25,890 nt of DNA, taken from contig JACQZI010000040.1 in the NCBI GenBank assembly GCA_016207825.1, positions 1 to 25,890 of the forward strand, read 5' to 3'. The notes under the pieces were generated by a model. The model saw only the letters and a list, made by a program, of their open reading frames with translations. It had not been told where the DNA came from and made no database searches. The first letter of the stretch is position 1. The number at the start of each line of letters is the position of its first letter. Both the position numbers and the translations under genes were made by a program. Below, in pieces: positions 7,686 through 16,642 of the stretch. The stretch is from Planctomycetota bacterium (lineage in GTDB: Bacteria; Planctomycetota; MHYJ01; JACQXL01; JACQZI01).

Positions 7686-10658
7686 ATGCCGACCATCGGT
7701 GATTTCTGTTTTGAACAAGAAAACTTGCTTGGAAAAGGCGCCTGGGGTGAGGTGTATCTGGGCAAACAGGTTTCGCTGGAGCGGCCTGTTGCCATAAAAA
7801 TCCTCAAGAAAGAAATGACCCAGGATGCCGATTTCGTCAAGCGTTTCAAGCGCGAGGCGATGTCTCTGGCAAAAATGGTTGATGAGCACATCATCCAGGT
7901 ATACGGCGCAGGCGAATACGAGGGGTCCCATTTCTTTGCCATGGAATATGTCCAGGGCATGCCTCTACAGAAATTCATCGACCGTGGCAAGCAATTTCCG
8001 GCTGATGACGTAATTTATATCGGGATGTCCGTAGCCAAAGCACTAAAATCCGCCTGGGAAAGCCCGGCTAAAATAATACACCGCGATATCAAGCCGTCCA
8101 ATATTATGATTTCTTTTTCCAGCTCTGTTATTTGCCAGACCAAGGTTTCACGGGAAGCGGAAAGCTCTGCACTTCTTGATTACGATATAAAGGAATCCCA
8201 TGTTAAAGTAATGGATTTCGGGCTGGCTAAATCTCAGGGAGGGGAGGATAAGGATGCAACTTTAGCCGGTACGGTTATCGGCACCCCGAAATATATTTCT
8301 CCGGAGCAGGGTCTTGGCAAAGCCGCGGATATCAGGTCTGATATTTATTCATTGGGAATTGTCCTTTATGAAATGGCAACCGGCCGGATTCCTTTTGAAA
8401 GCGAAACTGCCATGAGTCTTATCCGGCATCATATTTACGATACGGCCGTAATGCCGAGCCAGTTTAACCAGAATATTCCGCCTGATTTGGAAGCGGTTAT
8501 CCTTAAGTGCATCCAGAAAGACCCGGGGAACCGTTATCAAAGCCCGAATGAACTGCTGGAAGATTTAGAAGCAGTGCGCCAGTCACGTAAGCCTACGCAT
8601 GCCAGTTCATTCATGTCAGCAACCGGAGCGACTATGATTTCCCGTCCTGCCGGTAAGAGAAATATTGGCCGGTTAGTGGCGCTTGCCATGGTTTTAATCG
8701 CGGCCGCAGGAATTTATTTTTATACGCAGAATAACAGGAAAGTAATACCGCCTGCGCCTAATCCGGCCGTAGGTCCCCAGAGCAACGTGAATAATAATTC
8801 AAACGTAGCGCAGCCGCTGCCTGTTGAGCAGGTGGATATCGCCGGGCTTGCAAACCAGGTCAGGACCGCCCTTAAACTTAAACAATTCAGCGCGGCAAGC
8901 GATTTGATATTGAAGCTTTCCGGAATAAAAGACGTTAATAAAGATGAGCTTGACCAGTTAATTACCGAATACAGTGCGGCGTTTAACGCGGCTAATGTAT
9001 CCCAGAATACGGATGCCGCCAAGGTTGAAAATGAAAGGCAGATTAAGATAAACTTGGATGCGGCAAGAAAAGAATTGGATGCGAATAATTTTACGAAAGC
9101 CAGAGAATATGTCGTAAAAGCCAGGCTTATAGATGACGCTTATCCTGAAATAAAAAGGGTGGAACAGGAGATTTCCGATAAATTTACCCTGCAAACAATA
9201 AATCCGACGCAACCGGTACAGCCGCCGGACGACCAAACTGCTTCCGGCGATTCTAATATTGTAAAAATCCAAAGGTTGATGCAGGAAGTAAGCGCTTTAA
9301 TGGCGCAAAAGACTTCGGAGAACTTGAAAAAAGCATCCAGTAAAATAGCCGAAGCTTACAGCATAGTAGCGCAGGATAAAACCATCCCGCCTGAACTGGT
9401 TAAAGAGATTAATATCATTATCCAACAGGTATCAAGTGAAAAGGAAAAAATAGAAGCGGATGAAACGAAAAAGGAAAGAAAGAAAAATTATGAGAGTTTT
9501 ATCGCTTCCGGTAAAAAATTACTGCTTGAATATGATTGGGATAATGCAATCATGGCTTTTGAGGAAGCAAAAGGATATGCAGATGCGGGTAATGATAAGG
9601 TTGAGGCGGAAAAGCAGTTAGAAAGAGCTAACGGGGAGAAACAGAAATTAGACCGTTTTAAATCGCTTATTGCCGAAGCCGATAAGTTTATGGGAGGCAG
9701 TTCCTGGGAAGAGTTCGAGCAGGCGTTAAAAATATATAATGAAGCCAGTAAGGTTTTGGATTATAAAGATGATGCCAAAAACGGCGTTAAAGATACGAAA
9801 AAGAAATTAAGTGATTATTGTTATAACCAGGGGCGTGACTATGAGGAAAAACAAATATATTTGAAATCTCTGGAGTGGTATGAAAAGGCTTTGAATGATT
9901 ATGCGAGAGTCGGAGGCGATGATGAAACTATCCGCCGCCGTAGGGAAGAAATTTCAATGGTTATAAAAGCTCCCGATAATATGCAATTCGTAGATGGCGG
10001 TGAGTTTTTAATGGGAGAGGAAAAGAAAAAAGTATTCCAACCGCCTTTCTTTATAGATAGATACGAAGTGACCAATGAGGATTACAAGAGGTTTTTAGAT
10101 GCGATTAAGCAAAATAATCCCCACATTAAATGCCATCCGGATGAGCCTAAGCAGGTTAATAGCAGTCCCAAAGACCATACTCCCCAAGGATGGGCAGACG
10201 GGAAATTCCCTCCTAATGAAAGTAAATATCCGGTGGTGGGTATTGATTGGTACGATGCTTATGCTTACGCACAGTGGGCGAATAAACGGCTTCCCACCGA
10301 AGCAGAATGGGAAAAGGCCGCCCGCGGTATGGACGGTCGTATATATCCGTGGGGAGACGATAAAAAGAAAAATAACGTGAATATTGCCCGTTCTTCAAAA
10401 CAGGAAGATAGAGGAGTGATTGCGGAAGTCGGAATGTTTAAGGAAGATAAAAGCTATTGCGGTTGTTTTGACATGGAGGGTAATGTTTCCGAATGGATAG
10501 CGGATACCGATCCCAAAAACAATCTTAAGAAACTGCTTAAAGGCTTTAGCTTTATAGAATTACTGACTCCGCTTTATAAAAAGACTTCCATGATGATACA
10601 TGACCGTTTTGGCCATATCGGGTTCCGGTGTGTAAAACCGCTTGAAACAATCAAATAA
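7686..10658 (+). CDS. Transmembrane Ser/Thr protein kinase with C-terminal FGE-sulfatase-type domain
   Basis: This 990-aa protein opens with a Hanks-type kinase domain (about 8-297): GKGAWGEV (16-23), Lys38 in AIK, HRDIKPSN (132-139), DFG (177-179), GTPKYISPEQ (199-208) and DIRSDIYSLG (215-224). One transmembrane helix follows (about 329-346). An extracytoplasmic part has long Lys/Glu-rich helices (about 380-760) and a FGE-sulfatase/SUMF1-type domain (about 764-985) with LPTEAEWEKAARG, YPWGDD, GNVSEW and GFRCV. Such domains often act as binding modules, and I cannot identify a formylglycine-generating active site. A stretch of about 28 residues (143-171) is inserted between HRDIKPSN and DFG, where most family members have only a short loop. 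Kinase-FGE fusions are frequent in Planctomycetota. The role is probably to sense an envelope signal and phosphorylate cytoplasmic targets (inference). Confidence 0.93.
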   Translation: MPTIGDFCFEQENLLGKGAWGEVYLGKQVSLERPVAIKILKKEMTQDADFVKRFKREAMSLAKMVDEHIIQVYGAGEYEGSHFFAMEYVQGMPLQKFIDRGKQFPADDVIYIGMSVAKALKSAWESPAKIIHRDIKPSNIMISFSSSVICQTKVSREAESSALLDYDIKESHVKVMDFGLAKSQGGEDKDATLAGTVIGTPKYISPEQGLGKAADIRSDIYSLGIVLYEMATGRIPFESETAMSLIRHHIYDTAVMPSQFNQNIPPDLEAVILKCIQKDPGNRYQSPNELLEDLEAVRQSRKPTHASSFMSATGATMISRPAGKRNIGRLVALAMVLIAAAGIYFYTQNNRKVIPPAPNPAVGPQSNVNNNSNVAQPLPVEQVDIAGLANQVRTALKLKQFSAASDLILKLSGIKDVNKDELDQLITEYSAAFNAANVSQNTDAAKVENERQIKINLDAARKELDANNFTKAREYVVKARLIDDAYPEIKRVEQEISDKFTLQTINPTQPVQPPDDQTASGDSNIVKIQRLMQEVSALMAQKTSENLKKASSKIAEAYSIVAQDKTIPPELVKEINIIIQQVSSEKEKIEADETKKERKKNYESFIASGKKLLLEYDWDNAIMAFEEAKGYADAGNDKVEAEKQLERANGEKQKLDRFKSLIAEADKFMGGSSWEEFEQALKIYNEASKVLDYKDDAKNGVKDTKKKLSDYCYNQGRDYEEKQIYLKSLEWYEKALNDYARVGGDDETIRRRREEISMVIKAPDNMQFVDGGEFLMGEEKKKVFQPPFFIDRYEVTNEDYKRFLDAIKQNNPHIKCHPDEPKQVNSSPKDHTPQGWADGKFPPNESKYPVVGIDWYDAYAYAQWANKRLPTEAEWEKAARGMDGRIYPWGDDKKKNNVNIARSSKQEDRGVIAEVGMFKEDKSYCGCFDMEGNVSEWIADTDPKNNLKKLLKGFSFIELLTPLYKKTSMMIHDRFGHIGFRCVKPLETIK

Positions 10659-10661
10659 TTC

Positions 10662-10690
10662 TTGACGGCGTTTATATTGAAATATACTAT
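10662..10690 (+). promoter_or_regulatory. Probable promoter of the coiled-coil lipoprotein gene
   Basis: TTGACG (10662-10667) is followed after 17 bases by TACTAT (10685-10690) or after 15 bases by TATACT (10683-10688). It lies directly after the kinase stop and about 50 bases before the lipoprotein start. Confidence 0.5.
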
Positions 10691-10736
10691 AAGCCTAAAG
10701 TTTGATGATAAATTAATTGTTGATAAGGAGAGAAAT

Positions 10737-11261
10737 ATGAGAAAGGCATTGATGCTGTTGGTGATATTAGCGGCTGGTGTTATGATAAGCGGTTGCTGGG
10801 CGACCAACTCAAAACTGATGGATGAAATTTCAAAAGCAAAAAGCGAAATAGCAACCCAAACAGACGGAAAAATCGATGCCGCTAAAAAAACATCGAGTGA
10901 TGATGTTAAAAGGGTCGAAGGCAGGCTGGACAATGAAAGCCTTCAGAAACTGGCCGCTCTCCAGGAAGAGTTGTATAAACTTAAACAAGAACTGAATAAA
11001 AATATCGAAGATAAAACAGCTGAATTATCCAAATTATTTAATTCGATTAAAACCCAGTTGGATACCGCAAAGCTGGCAAACGAAGACCAGATTATCCAGC
11101 TTTCCAAGGATTTACGCACCGTCGGCAATGTCCTGGCGAATATGCTGGATGCACAGAAAGAAGGCCTTGACCGGGCGTTGATTGAATTGCAGAAATGGCT
11201 CCAGCCTAATCCGGGCGGCGGTTCGGAGAAACAGCCTCCGGTTCCTCCTGAAGAAGAATAA
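10737..11261 (+). CDS. Coiled-coil lipoprotein
   Basis: The start chosen is the ATG at 10737, six bases after AAGGAG, because only this start places the signal peptide at the N-terminus; a longer frame from 10662 would begin in the promoter. The 174-aa product has a lipoprotein signal ending in ISGC (Cys20), then a long Lys/Glu/Ala/Leu-rich helical region (about 25-155) with heptad character, and a Pro/Gly/Glu-rich tail. It is reminiscent of Lpp-like or TolB-neighbourhood coiled-coil lipoproteins, but no named family is clear. It lies between the kinase and an ExbD-like gene, which suggests an envelope-spanning role (inference). Confidence 0.85.
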   Translation: MRKALMLLVILAAGVMISGCWATNSKLMDEISKAKSEIATQTDGKIDAAKKTSSDDVKRVEGRLDNESLQKLAALQEELYKLKQELNKNIEDKTAELSKLFNSIKTQLDTAKLANEDQIIQLSKDLRTVGNVLANMLDAQKEGLDRALIELQKWLQPNPGGGSEKQPPVPPEEE

Positions 11262-11288
11262 AACTAAAAAGTCTTTTGTCAGGTTTTA

Positions 11289-11732
11289 ATGGCATATAAA
11301 TTAGCAACTTCCGACCTGCACAGTTGGCGTGAGGTAAGCGGCAAGAAATCACTTCCCGGTGAAATGCTTCTGGATTTGGCGCCTCTTGTTGATATTATTT
11401 TTACGCTGATTCTTTTCTTCATGCTCACTTCCCCTTTTGTCACCCAATGGGGGATTAAAGTTGATTTGCCCTCTTTAAAACAGGTCGCGCCGGTTAAATT
11501 TTCGGAGTTGGAAATTACCATAACCGCCGTTAACCAAATTTATATCCAAAGCAAACCTGTTAATATGGCGTCTCTGCGCTATGAGTTACGGAAAGCCGCG
11601 GTTCAGGATAAATCGGTCAGCATCGTTTGTGATTCTAAAGCGCAATTGGGTGTTGTTTTGGAAGTGCGCGATATCGTTTTAGAATCTGGTGTTAAAAAGC
11701 TTAACTTGAGAACACGCTTAAAATCAGAATAG
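11289..11732 (+). CDS. ExbD/TolR-family biopolymer transport protein
   Basis: This 147-aa protein has the family layout: a short cytoplasmic N-terminus, one transmembrane helix with the conserved PLVDIIFTLILFFM motif (about 32-45, with the ion-pathway Asp at about residue 35) and a periplasmic domain. ExbD/TolR normally works with ExbB/TolQ, using the proton-motive force to energise outer-membrane processes. No ExbB/TolQ or TonB/TolA gene is found within this window, so the partner must be elsewhere or absent. The periplasmic part ends with LNLRTR, as in many ExbD proteins. No Shine-Dalgarno is apparent. The gene is downstream of the coiled-coil lipoprotein and may be co-transcribed. Confidence 0.9.
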   Translation: MAYKLATSDLHSWREVSGKKSLPGEMLLDLAPLVDIIFTLILFFMLTSPFVTQWGIKVDLPSLKQVAPVKFSELEITITAVNQIYIQSKPVNMASLRYELRKAAVQDKSVSIVCDSKAQLGVVLEVRDIVLESGVKKLNLRTRLKSE

Positions 11733-11778
11733 CCTATCCTCATTTTCTTGCCATTTCTTTGGCGCTATTTAAAAACTC

Positions 11779-11807
11779 TTTACATTTAGGCGATGATTAG
11801 CTAAAAT
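11779..11807 (+). promoter_or_regulatory. Promoter placing the start at the cyclase ATG
   Basis: TTTACA (11779-11784) and TAAAAT (11802-11807) are 17 bases apart. The expected transcription start (about 11814) falls next to the ATG at 11815, so the mRNA may be leaderless. No Shine-Dalgarno is present before this ATG. Confidence 0.6.
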
Positions 11808-11814
11808 ACGCCTT

Positions 11815-14800
11815 ATGAAATGTCCCAAGTGCCAGACGGAAAATCCCGAACAGGCAAAGTTTTGTATTGAATGCGGTACTAAGGTGAATGTCCGTGAAAC
11901 GATGGTGGGCATGGAATTTGATAAGTCAATATCCGTTGCCGCAAGTGAATCTGAACGCCGTCTGGCGACAATTATTTTTGCCGATTTAGTCGGATATACT
12001 TCTTTGGCTGAAACCATGGATCCGGAAGAGGTCCACGCTTTGCTTGACCTTATTTTTTCCCAATTTGAAAAAGTCATAAAGGAAAAAGGTGGTTATGTTG
12101 ACAGGCTAATCGGCGATGCTTTAATCGGCGTATTTGGGATTCCTCATGCTTCGGAATCAGACCCTGACCAGGCGGTTCATGCGGCTATTCAAATGCGTAG
12201 CGAACTGAAGAAGGTATCATTAAGTTACGGCCACGATTTATCAATCAGGGTCGGCATTAACAGCGGTGAAATCTTATGGGGCAGTGTAGCTGGTGGCGAC
12301 TCGACCGTATGGGGAGATACCGTTAATGTGGCACAGCGCCTGCAAACCGCCGCTTCAATTAACTCGATTATCATTTCACAATCAACTAAACGGCGCCTTA
12401 AACAAGGGTATCGTCTGAATCAGATTGCTTCTCTTAAATTAAAGGGAAAGGAACAGTTTGTCCAGGCATATGAAGTCATCGACCTTGAGGAAGTTAAATT
12501 GCCTGCGGCTATTCCGTTTGTTGGGCGCAAGGAACAACTTGAGGCGTTGCAGCAGTCAATAGAAAAAACCATTGCGGATAAGAAGCCGTCTTTGGTTTTA
12601 TTGACCGGAGAAGCCGGCGTTGGTAAAAGCCGTCTTCTGGAGGAGTTCAACGGATTTATTAAAAATGCGCCATATGAATTTAAGATTTTTACGGAACGCT
12701 GTTTACCTCATGCGCAATTGCCTTATGACCCTTTATCTGGAATCATCCGCCATTATCTTGACCTGACAAATTTGTCTTTAGCGGATGCGCAGAAACGCTT
12801 GGTAAAAGAGGTTGCCCGACTGCTTCCGGATAGCCCGCTGGCGCATCATTTCCTGGGGTTTTTCCTGGGGATGAAATACCCGGAATCACCGCTTGAAGAA
12901 CTTACCCCGGATGCCGCCCGCACCTCGGCGTTTAATATCCTGAAAAGGCTTTTGGAACGCGTCTCTCAGGATGTCAGTTCGTTGATTATTACCATAGAAG
13001 ATTTACAGTGGGGCGATATCGGAACCAAGGATTTCCTTAAATACTTAAATGATGCCGCATCGAACTGTGCCGTGATGGTGATCGCTACGGTTCGCATGCA
13101 GGAAAATATAACTGATTATATAAATCATGTCAGGGAAAATATCAGGACCGTTTCCGAATCACGCTGGAAATTAGTGGAACTTACGCCTTTTTCCAAGGAC
13201 CTGACCAAGCAATTTATTGATTCCCTTATAAAAAACGCGAAGATTTCTACGCGCTTTGTAGATGAGTTATGGATAAAAACCGGTGGAAATCCACTGTTTC
13301 TTGAAGAGCTTTTGAGGGGGTTGATTGAGGAAGCTGCTTTTGATACGGGTGGTGAAAGCGGGGTGATGTCTTTACCGGAAAACGTCTGGCAAATCATCGA
13401 AAGCCGTGTTGACCGGCTTTCTGATGCGGAGAAAAAAACCATTAAAGTTGCTTCAGTTTTCGGGAGGATTTTCTGGGAAAAAGGATTAGAACAATGTCTT
13501 CAGCAGACTGTGCGCGAAACTCTGCATCAGCTGGAATCAAAAGGATTTATCGTCCGTGATACCGAAAGCTTGTACCGGAACGATTCCGAATATAGTTTCC
13601 GCCATGAACTTATCCGCGACGTCTGTTACCGTATGCTCCTGAAGCGCGACAGGATTAATTACCATCATATTGTCTTTGATTTCCTGCAGAATAAGCGTAA
13701 TAGCAATGAACTCAGCGAAGAACTTTATCTCAAGCTGGGTAGTTATCATGCGGAAGAATCAAACGAATTGAAAACCGCCATAGAGTTTTATGAAAAATAC
13801 GGAGACTATGAAAATAACCGTTATATGTTGGATGAATCTTTATGGGTTTACCGCAAGGCGCAGGAATTGGTTGATAAAGCGGAAATTAAGGATGATCCTG
13901 CGACTAAAGTAAGGCTGATAGAGAAAGAAGCGGAAATTTACTACTATCTTTCACGGTATAATGAAGCTGTTGAGCGTTATGAAAAACTCAGGGTTGAGCC
14001 TCCGCACTGGTCTTGGCGTGTCAAAGGACTTTTGGGTATCGCCGAAGTTCACGAAAAGCAATCTGATTACGAAGCGTCATTCCGTTATGCCGGCGAAGCC
14101 GCTGAGATTGCCTTTCACGGGCAAAATAATTATCTTTTGGGGAAATCGCTCAATCTCGTGGCGCTTTCGCTTATCGGCAAGGGGTTGTATGGGGGAGCTT
14201 CTAAATTAGCCGAAAGGGTTAAGGCGTCGTTTACCCAGGCGATGACCGAGCCATCCATCTCACCGCAGCAGTTAAGCCAGATTAAAAAAGAGCTGGCAAA
14301 CAGCTTGAATAATATCGGCTTGGTTTACTGGTATCAGGGGGAATATGATTCGGCCATGTCCGCTTATGAATCGGCTTTGGGCGTTATGGAGGAAATTAAT
14401 AACCGTTACGGTATCGCTGCTTCATACATAAATATTGGCAATATCCGCCGTGACCAGGGTAATTACCAATCGGCCCTTGATTATTACCAAAAATCGCTGA
14501 CCACTTCCCAGATGATTGGAAGCCGTCGCGGAATGGCTGTGGCGCTTCTTAATATCGGCGCGATTTATCACGATAAAGGAGATTACCAGAAGGCGCACGA
14601 ATATTTTAACCAGAGCCTTAATTTAAGCCGTGAAATCAATGCCAGGCGTGAGGAAACCGTTGCGCTTACTTCTATCGGTAATCTTTACCATGACCAGGGT
14701 GAATACGGACGTGCCCTTAAAACTCATTTGGAAAGCCTTCCCTTAAAAAGGCAGTTGTCTGAAAAAACCGAACTGGTGATTGCGCTTCTCAATATCGCCA

Positions 14801-15549
14801 CGCTTTTCTTTGAACGCGGCGATTACGGCGAAGCCGCTCCGTTGGTTGCCGAGGCGGAACAGATTGTCAGCCAGGTCAAAGCCAAGATGGAAATTATTAC
14901 CTCGCTTAATACCATGGGAAGGATGCTGGTGTATTTCGCCCTTATGGGCGGTTTACCCGGGACGTCAAAAGCAACACTTTTTAACAAGGCAAAAGAATAT
15001 GTCCAGACCGCCTTGAAAATGGCAAAGGCCTTAAACCTGAAGACGCAAACTTTGGAAGCTATCACCTCACTTGCTTTGCTCAATGTCCAGGAAGGCGTTT
15101 CTAATGTGGATTCTCATCCAAAGACAACGCTTAATAATCAGGATGGGGATATCTTTTTCCGGGACGCGTATAAATTATTGAAAGAGGCGGAAGCTTTACT
15201 GCCGTATATTTATAATAAAGAATCGCAGATACATTATTATTTTGCCTACGCCCGTTATTATTTGGAAATTATCAATTACCTTGGTAAAAAGAAAAAGGAC
15301 AATGCCGTGGCGCGTGAGCTTGAACAAGCCATCCAGGAAGTCACTAAAATTACTACCAAGGCTTTAAATATAACCCAGGAGCTCGGTCTTAAACGGCTCC
15401 AGCCGGAAGCCATGTTCCTTTACGTCCAGGCGCTTTCCGTTTCAGGGGAAAAAGACAAGGCGGCAAATTATTATGAAAACTGCCGCCAGCTGGCTGAAAT
15501 GATGGGGCTTAAACCTTTCCTGCGCATGACGGCCCGTATGCCGGTCTGA
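11815..15549 (+). CDS. Zinc-ribbon / class III cyclase / AAA ATPase / TPR signalling protein
   Basis: This 1244-aa protein starts with a CPKC...CIEC zinc ribbon (3-20). A class III nucleotide cyclase domain (about 48-200) follows, with metal aspartates Asp57 (FADLVGYT) and Asp101 (LIGDALIGVF) and transition-state residues Asn171 and Arg175 (GDTVNVAQRL). Next is an AAA/STAND-type ATPase with Walker A GEAGVGKS (about 264-271) and Walker B IITIEDLQW (about 392-400). The C-terminal half is helical repeats, with clear TPRs at about 825-1030 (GLVYWYQGEYDSAMSAYESA and repeats). The residue that normally selects adenine (Lys in DKFIGD-type motifs) is Arg97 here. The family is common in bacteria with complex signalling and links ligand or protein binding by TPRs to ATPase and cyclase activity. 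Cyclase activity and product are not proven by sequence. Confidence 0.92.
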   Translation: MKCPKCQTENPEQAKFCIECGTKVNVRETMVGMEFDKSISVAASESERRLATIIFADLVGYTSLAETMDPEEVHALLDLIFSQFEKVIKEKGGYVDRLIGDALIGVFGIPHASESDPDQAVHAAIQMRSELKKVSLSYGHDLSIRVGINSGEILWGSVAGGDSTVWGDTVNVAQRLQTAASINSIIISQSTKRRLKQGYRLNQIASLKLKGKEQFVQAYEVIDLEEVKLPAAIPFVGRKEQLEALQQSIEKTIADKKPSLVLLTGEAGVGKSRLLEEFNGFIKNAPYEFKIFTERCLPHAQLPYDPLSGIIRHYLDLTNLSLADAQKRLVKEVARLLPDSPLAHHFLGFFLGMKYPESPLEELTPDAARTSAFNILKRLLERVSQDVSSLIITIEDLQWGDIGTKDFLKYLNDAASNCAVMVIATVRMQENITDYINHVRENIRTVSESRWKLVELTPFSKDLTKQFIDSLIKNAKISTRFVDELWIKTGGNPLFLEELLRGLIEEAAFDTGGESGVMSLPENVWQIIESRVDRLSDAEKKTIKVASVFGRIFWEKGLEQCLQQTVRETLHQLESKGFIVRDTESLYRNDSEYSFRHELIRDVCYRMLLKRDRINYHHIVFDFLQNKRNSNELSEELYLKLGSYHAEESNELKTAIEFYEKYGDYENNRYMLDESLWVYRKAQELVDKAEIKDDPATKVRLIEKEAEIYYYLSRYNEAVERYEKLRVEPPHWSWRVKGLLGIAEVHEKQSDYEASFRYAGEAAEIAFHGQNNYLLGKSLNLVALSLIGKGLYGGASKLAERVKASFTQAMTEPSISPQQLSQIKKELANSLNNIGLVYWYQGEYDSAMSAYESALGVMEEINNRYGIAASYINIGNIRRDQGNYQSALDYYQKSLTTSQMIGSRRGMAVALLNIGAIYHDKGDYQKAHEYFNQSLNLSREINARREETVALTSIGNLYHDQGEYGRALKTHLESLPLKRQLSEKTELVIALLNIATLFFERGDYGEAAPLVAEAEQIVSQVKAKMEIITSLNTMGRMLVYFALMGGLPGTSKATLFNKAKEYVQTALKMAKALNLKTQTLEAITSLALLNVQEGVSNVDSHPKTTLNNQDGDIFFRDAYKLLKEAEALLPYIYNKESQIHYYFAYARYYLEIINYLGKKKKDNAVARELEQAIQEVTKITTKALNITQELGLKRLQPEAMFLYVQALSVSGEKDKAANYYENCRQLAEMMGLKPFLRMTARMPV

Positions 15550-15558
15550 TGATAATTT

Positions 15559-15578
15559 TGGACAAAGTCCACGATTTT
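15559..15578 (+). terminator. Weak hairpin after the cyclase gene
   Basis: TGGAC (15559-15563) and GTCCA (15567-15571) pair around an AAA loop, followed by ACGATTTT. The stem is short and the T-run is displaced, so termination would be inefficient. Confidence 0.3.
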
Positions 15579-15580
15579 AT

Positions 15581-15609
15581 TTGACAAATATCGACTAAAC
15601 GTTTATTTT
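15581..15609 (+). promoter_or_regulatory. Probable promoter of the BzdQ-like gene
   Basis: TTGACA (15581-15586) is a perfect -35 box. The hexamer at the 17-base spacing is TATTTT (15604-15609), a weaker -10. It lies 40-70 bases before the gene. Confidence 0.5.
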
Positions 15610-15649
15610 TGTTTTCTGATGCTTAAATAAAATATAGGAGATGAATCAT

Positions 15650-16549
15650 ATGGCACAACAGCAAACGGCTACGGCAACCAAAACCAAAGAATTCTGGAGA
15701 TGGAAAGAATATAACTGGCATGATGATGCCAAGGATTGGAAGAAAGCGAAAATCGTAACTGCCGGAGTCGATGTCGGTTCGGTTTCGTCCAAAACAGCCA
15801 TCATGATAGATGGTGAGCTTTATGCCTATAGCCTGATGCGCACCGGAGCGGATAGCCCACAATCAGCCCGCAAAACTATGGAATGGGCAATGGAAGGCAC
15901 AGGAATGACCCTCGATAATGTCCAGTATGTTGTCGGAACAGGTTATGGCCGTGTTAACGTTCCGTTTGCCAAGAAAGCCATTACGGAAATCGCCTGCCAT
16001 GCGCGCGGCGCTAATCATATCTGGGGTCCGACCGTTAAAACGGTTCTCGATATGGGCGGCCAGGATTGCAAAGCCATTAAATGCGATGAAAAAGGCAAGG
16101 TCACCGCATTCCTGATGAATGATAAATGCGCCGCCGGAACCGGGCGCGGAATGGAAGTCTTTGCGGATTTACTTTCTGTCCCAATCGAAGAAATGGGGGA
16201 ATGGTCGTTCAAAGTGGATAAAGAACCCGAACCTGTTTCTTCCACCTGCGTGGTGTTTGCCAAGTCAGAGGCAATCGGGCTTTTGCGCCAGGGTTGGCCC
16301 AAGGAAAAAGTGCTGGCGGCATATTCCTCTGCCATGGCTCACCGTGTATTTACGCTTCTGGAAAAGGTCGGAGTGGAAAAAGACTTCGTTATTACCGGAG
16401 GCATCGCCAAGAACGTCGGCGTAGTCCGGAGAATCGAAGGCGAGCTTAAAATAAAAGCCCTTGACAGGCCGTCACAGTATGACCCACAGCTGGCCGGCGC
16501 AATCGGTGGGGCTCTCTTTGCCAAAGCCCTGGTGGAGAAGAGCAAGTAA
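15650..16549 (+). CDS. BcrD/BzdQ-like ATPase subunit (BadF/BcrA/HgdC family)
   Basis: This 299-aa protein belongs to the ASKHA-fold activator family of benzoyl-CoA reductases and 2-hydroxyacyl-CoA dehydratases. Visible motifs are AGVDVGSVSSKTAIM (phosphate 1), DMGGQDCKAIKCD (phosphate 2), NDKCAAGTGRG with the first cluster cysteine, STCVVFAKSE with the second, and TGGIAKNVGVV (adenosine). Family members form a dimer bridged by one [4Fe-4S] cluster and couple ATP hydrolysis to low-potential electron transfer. The MNDKCAAGTGRGMEV wording is closest in my memory to BcrD/BzdQ. GGAG at 15637-15640 abuts an ATG at 15641 but is well spaced (9 bases) for the ATG at 15650, so I chose the latter. The ferredoxin gene that follows supports electron delivery. 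No other reductase subunits are in the window. Confidence 0.88.
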   Translation: MAQQQTATATKTKEFWRWKEYNWHDDAKDWKKAKIVTAGVDVGSVSSKTAIMIDGELYAYSLMRTGADSPQSARKTMEWAMEGTGMTLDNVQYVVGTGYGRVNVPFAKKAITEIACHARGANHIWGPTVKTVLDMGGQDCKAIKCDEKGKVTAFLMNDKCAAGTGRGMEVFADLLSVPIEEMGEWSFKVDKEPEPVSSTCVVFAKSEAIGLLRQGWPKEKVLAAYSSAMAHRVFTLLEKVGVEKDFVITGGIAKNVGVVRRIEGELKIKALDRPSQYDPQLAGAIGGALFAKALVEKSK

Positions 16550-16575
16550 GAATATATAAGGTGATACGTTAATAG

Positions 16576-16613
16576 AGTTGATAAGGGCATAAGAAAAGAG
16601 ATTCTTATCAACT
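16576..16613. repeat. 10-bp stem, 18-base loop between BzdQ-like and ferredoxin genes
   Basis: AGTTGATAAG (16576-16585) and CTTATCAACT (16604-16613) are perfect complements. There is no T-run after the stem, so it is more likely an RNA-stability or regulatory hairpin, or an operator, than a terminator. Confidence 0.55.
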
Positions 16614-16642
16614 TCCAAACTTATAAACATATTAACTGAAGT

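Noticed and set aside
15641-15649. ATG at 15641 as start of the BzdQ-like gene
   Set aside because: GGAG directly abuts it with no spacing, whereas the ATG at 15650 is at a normal distance.
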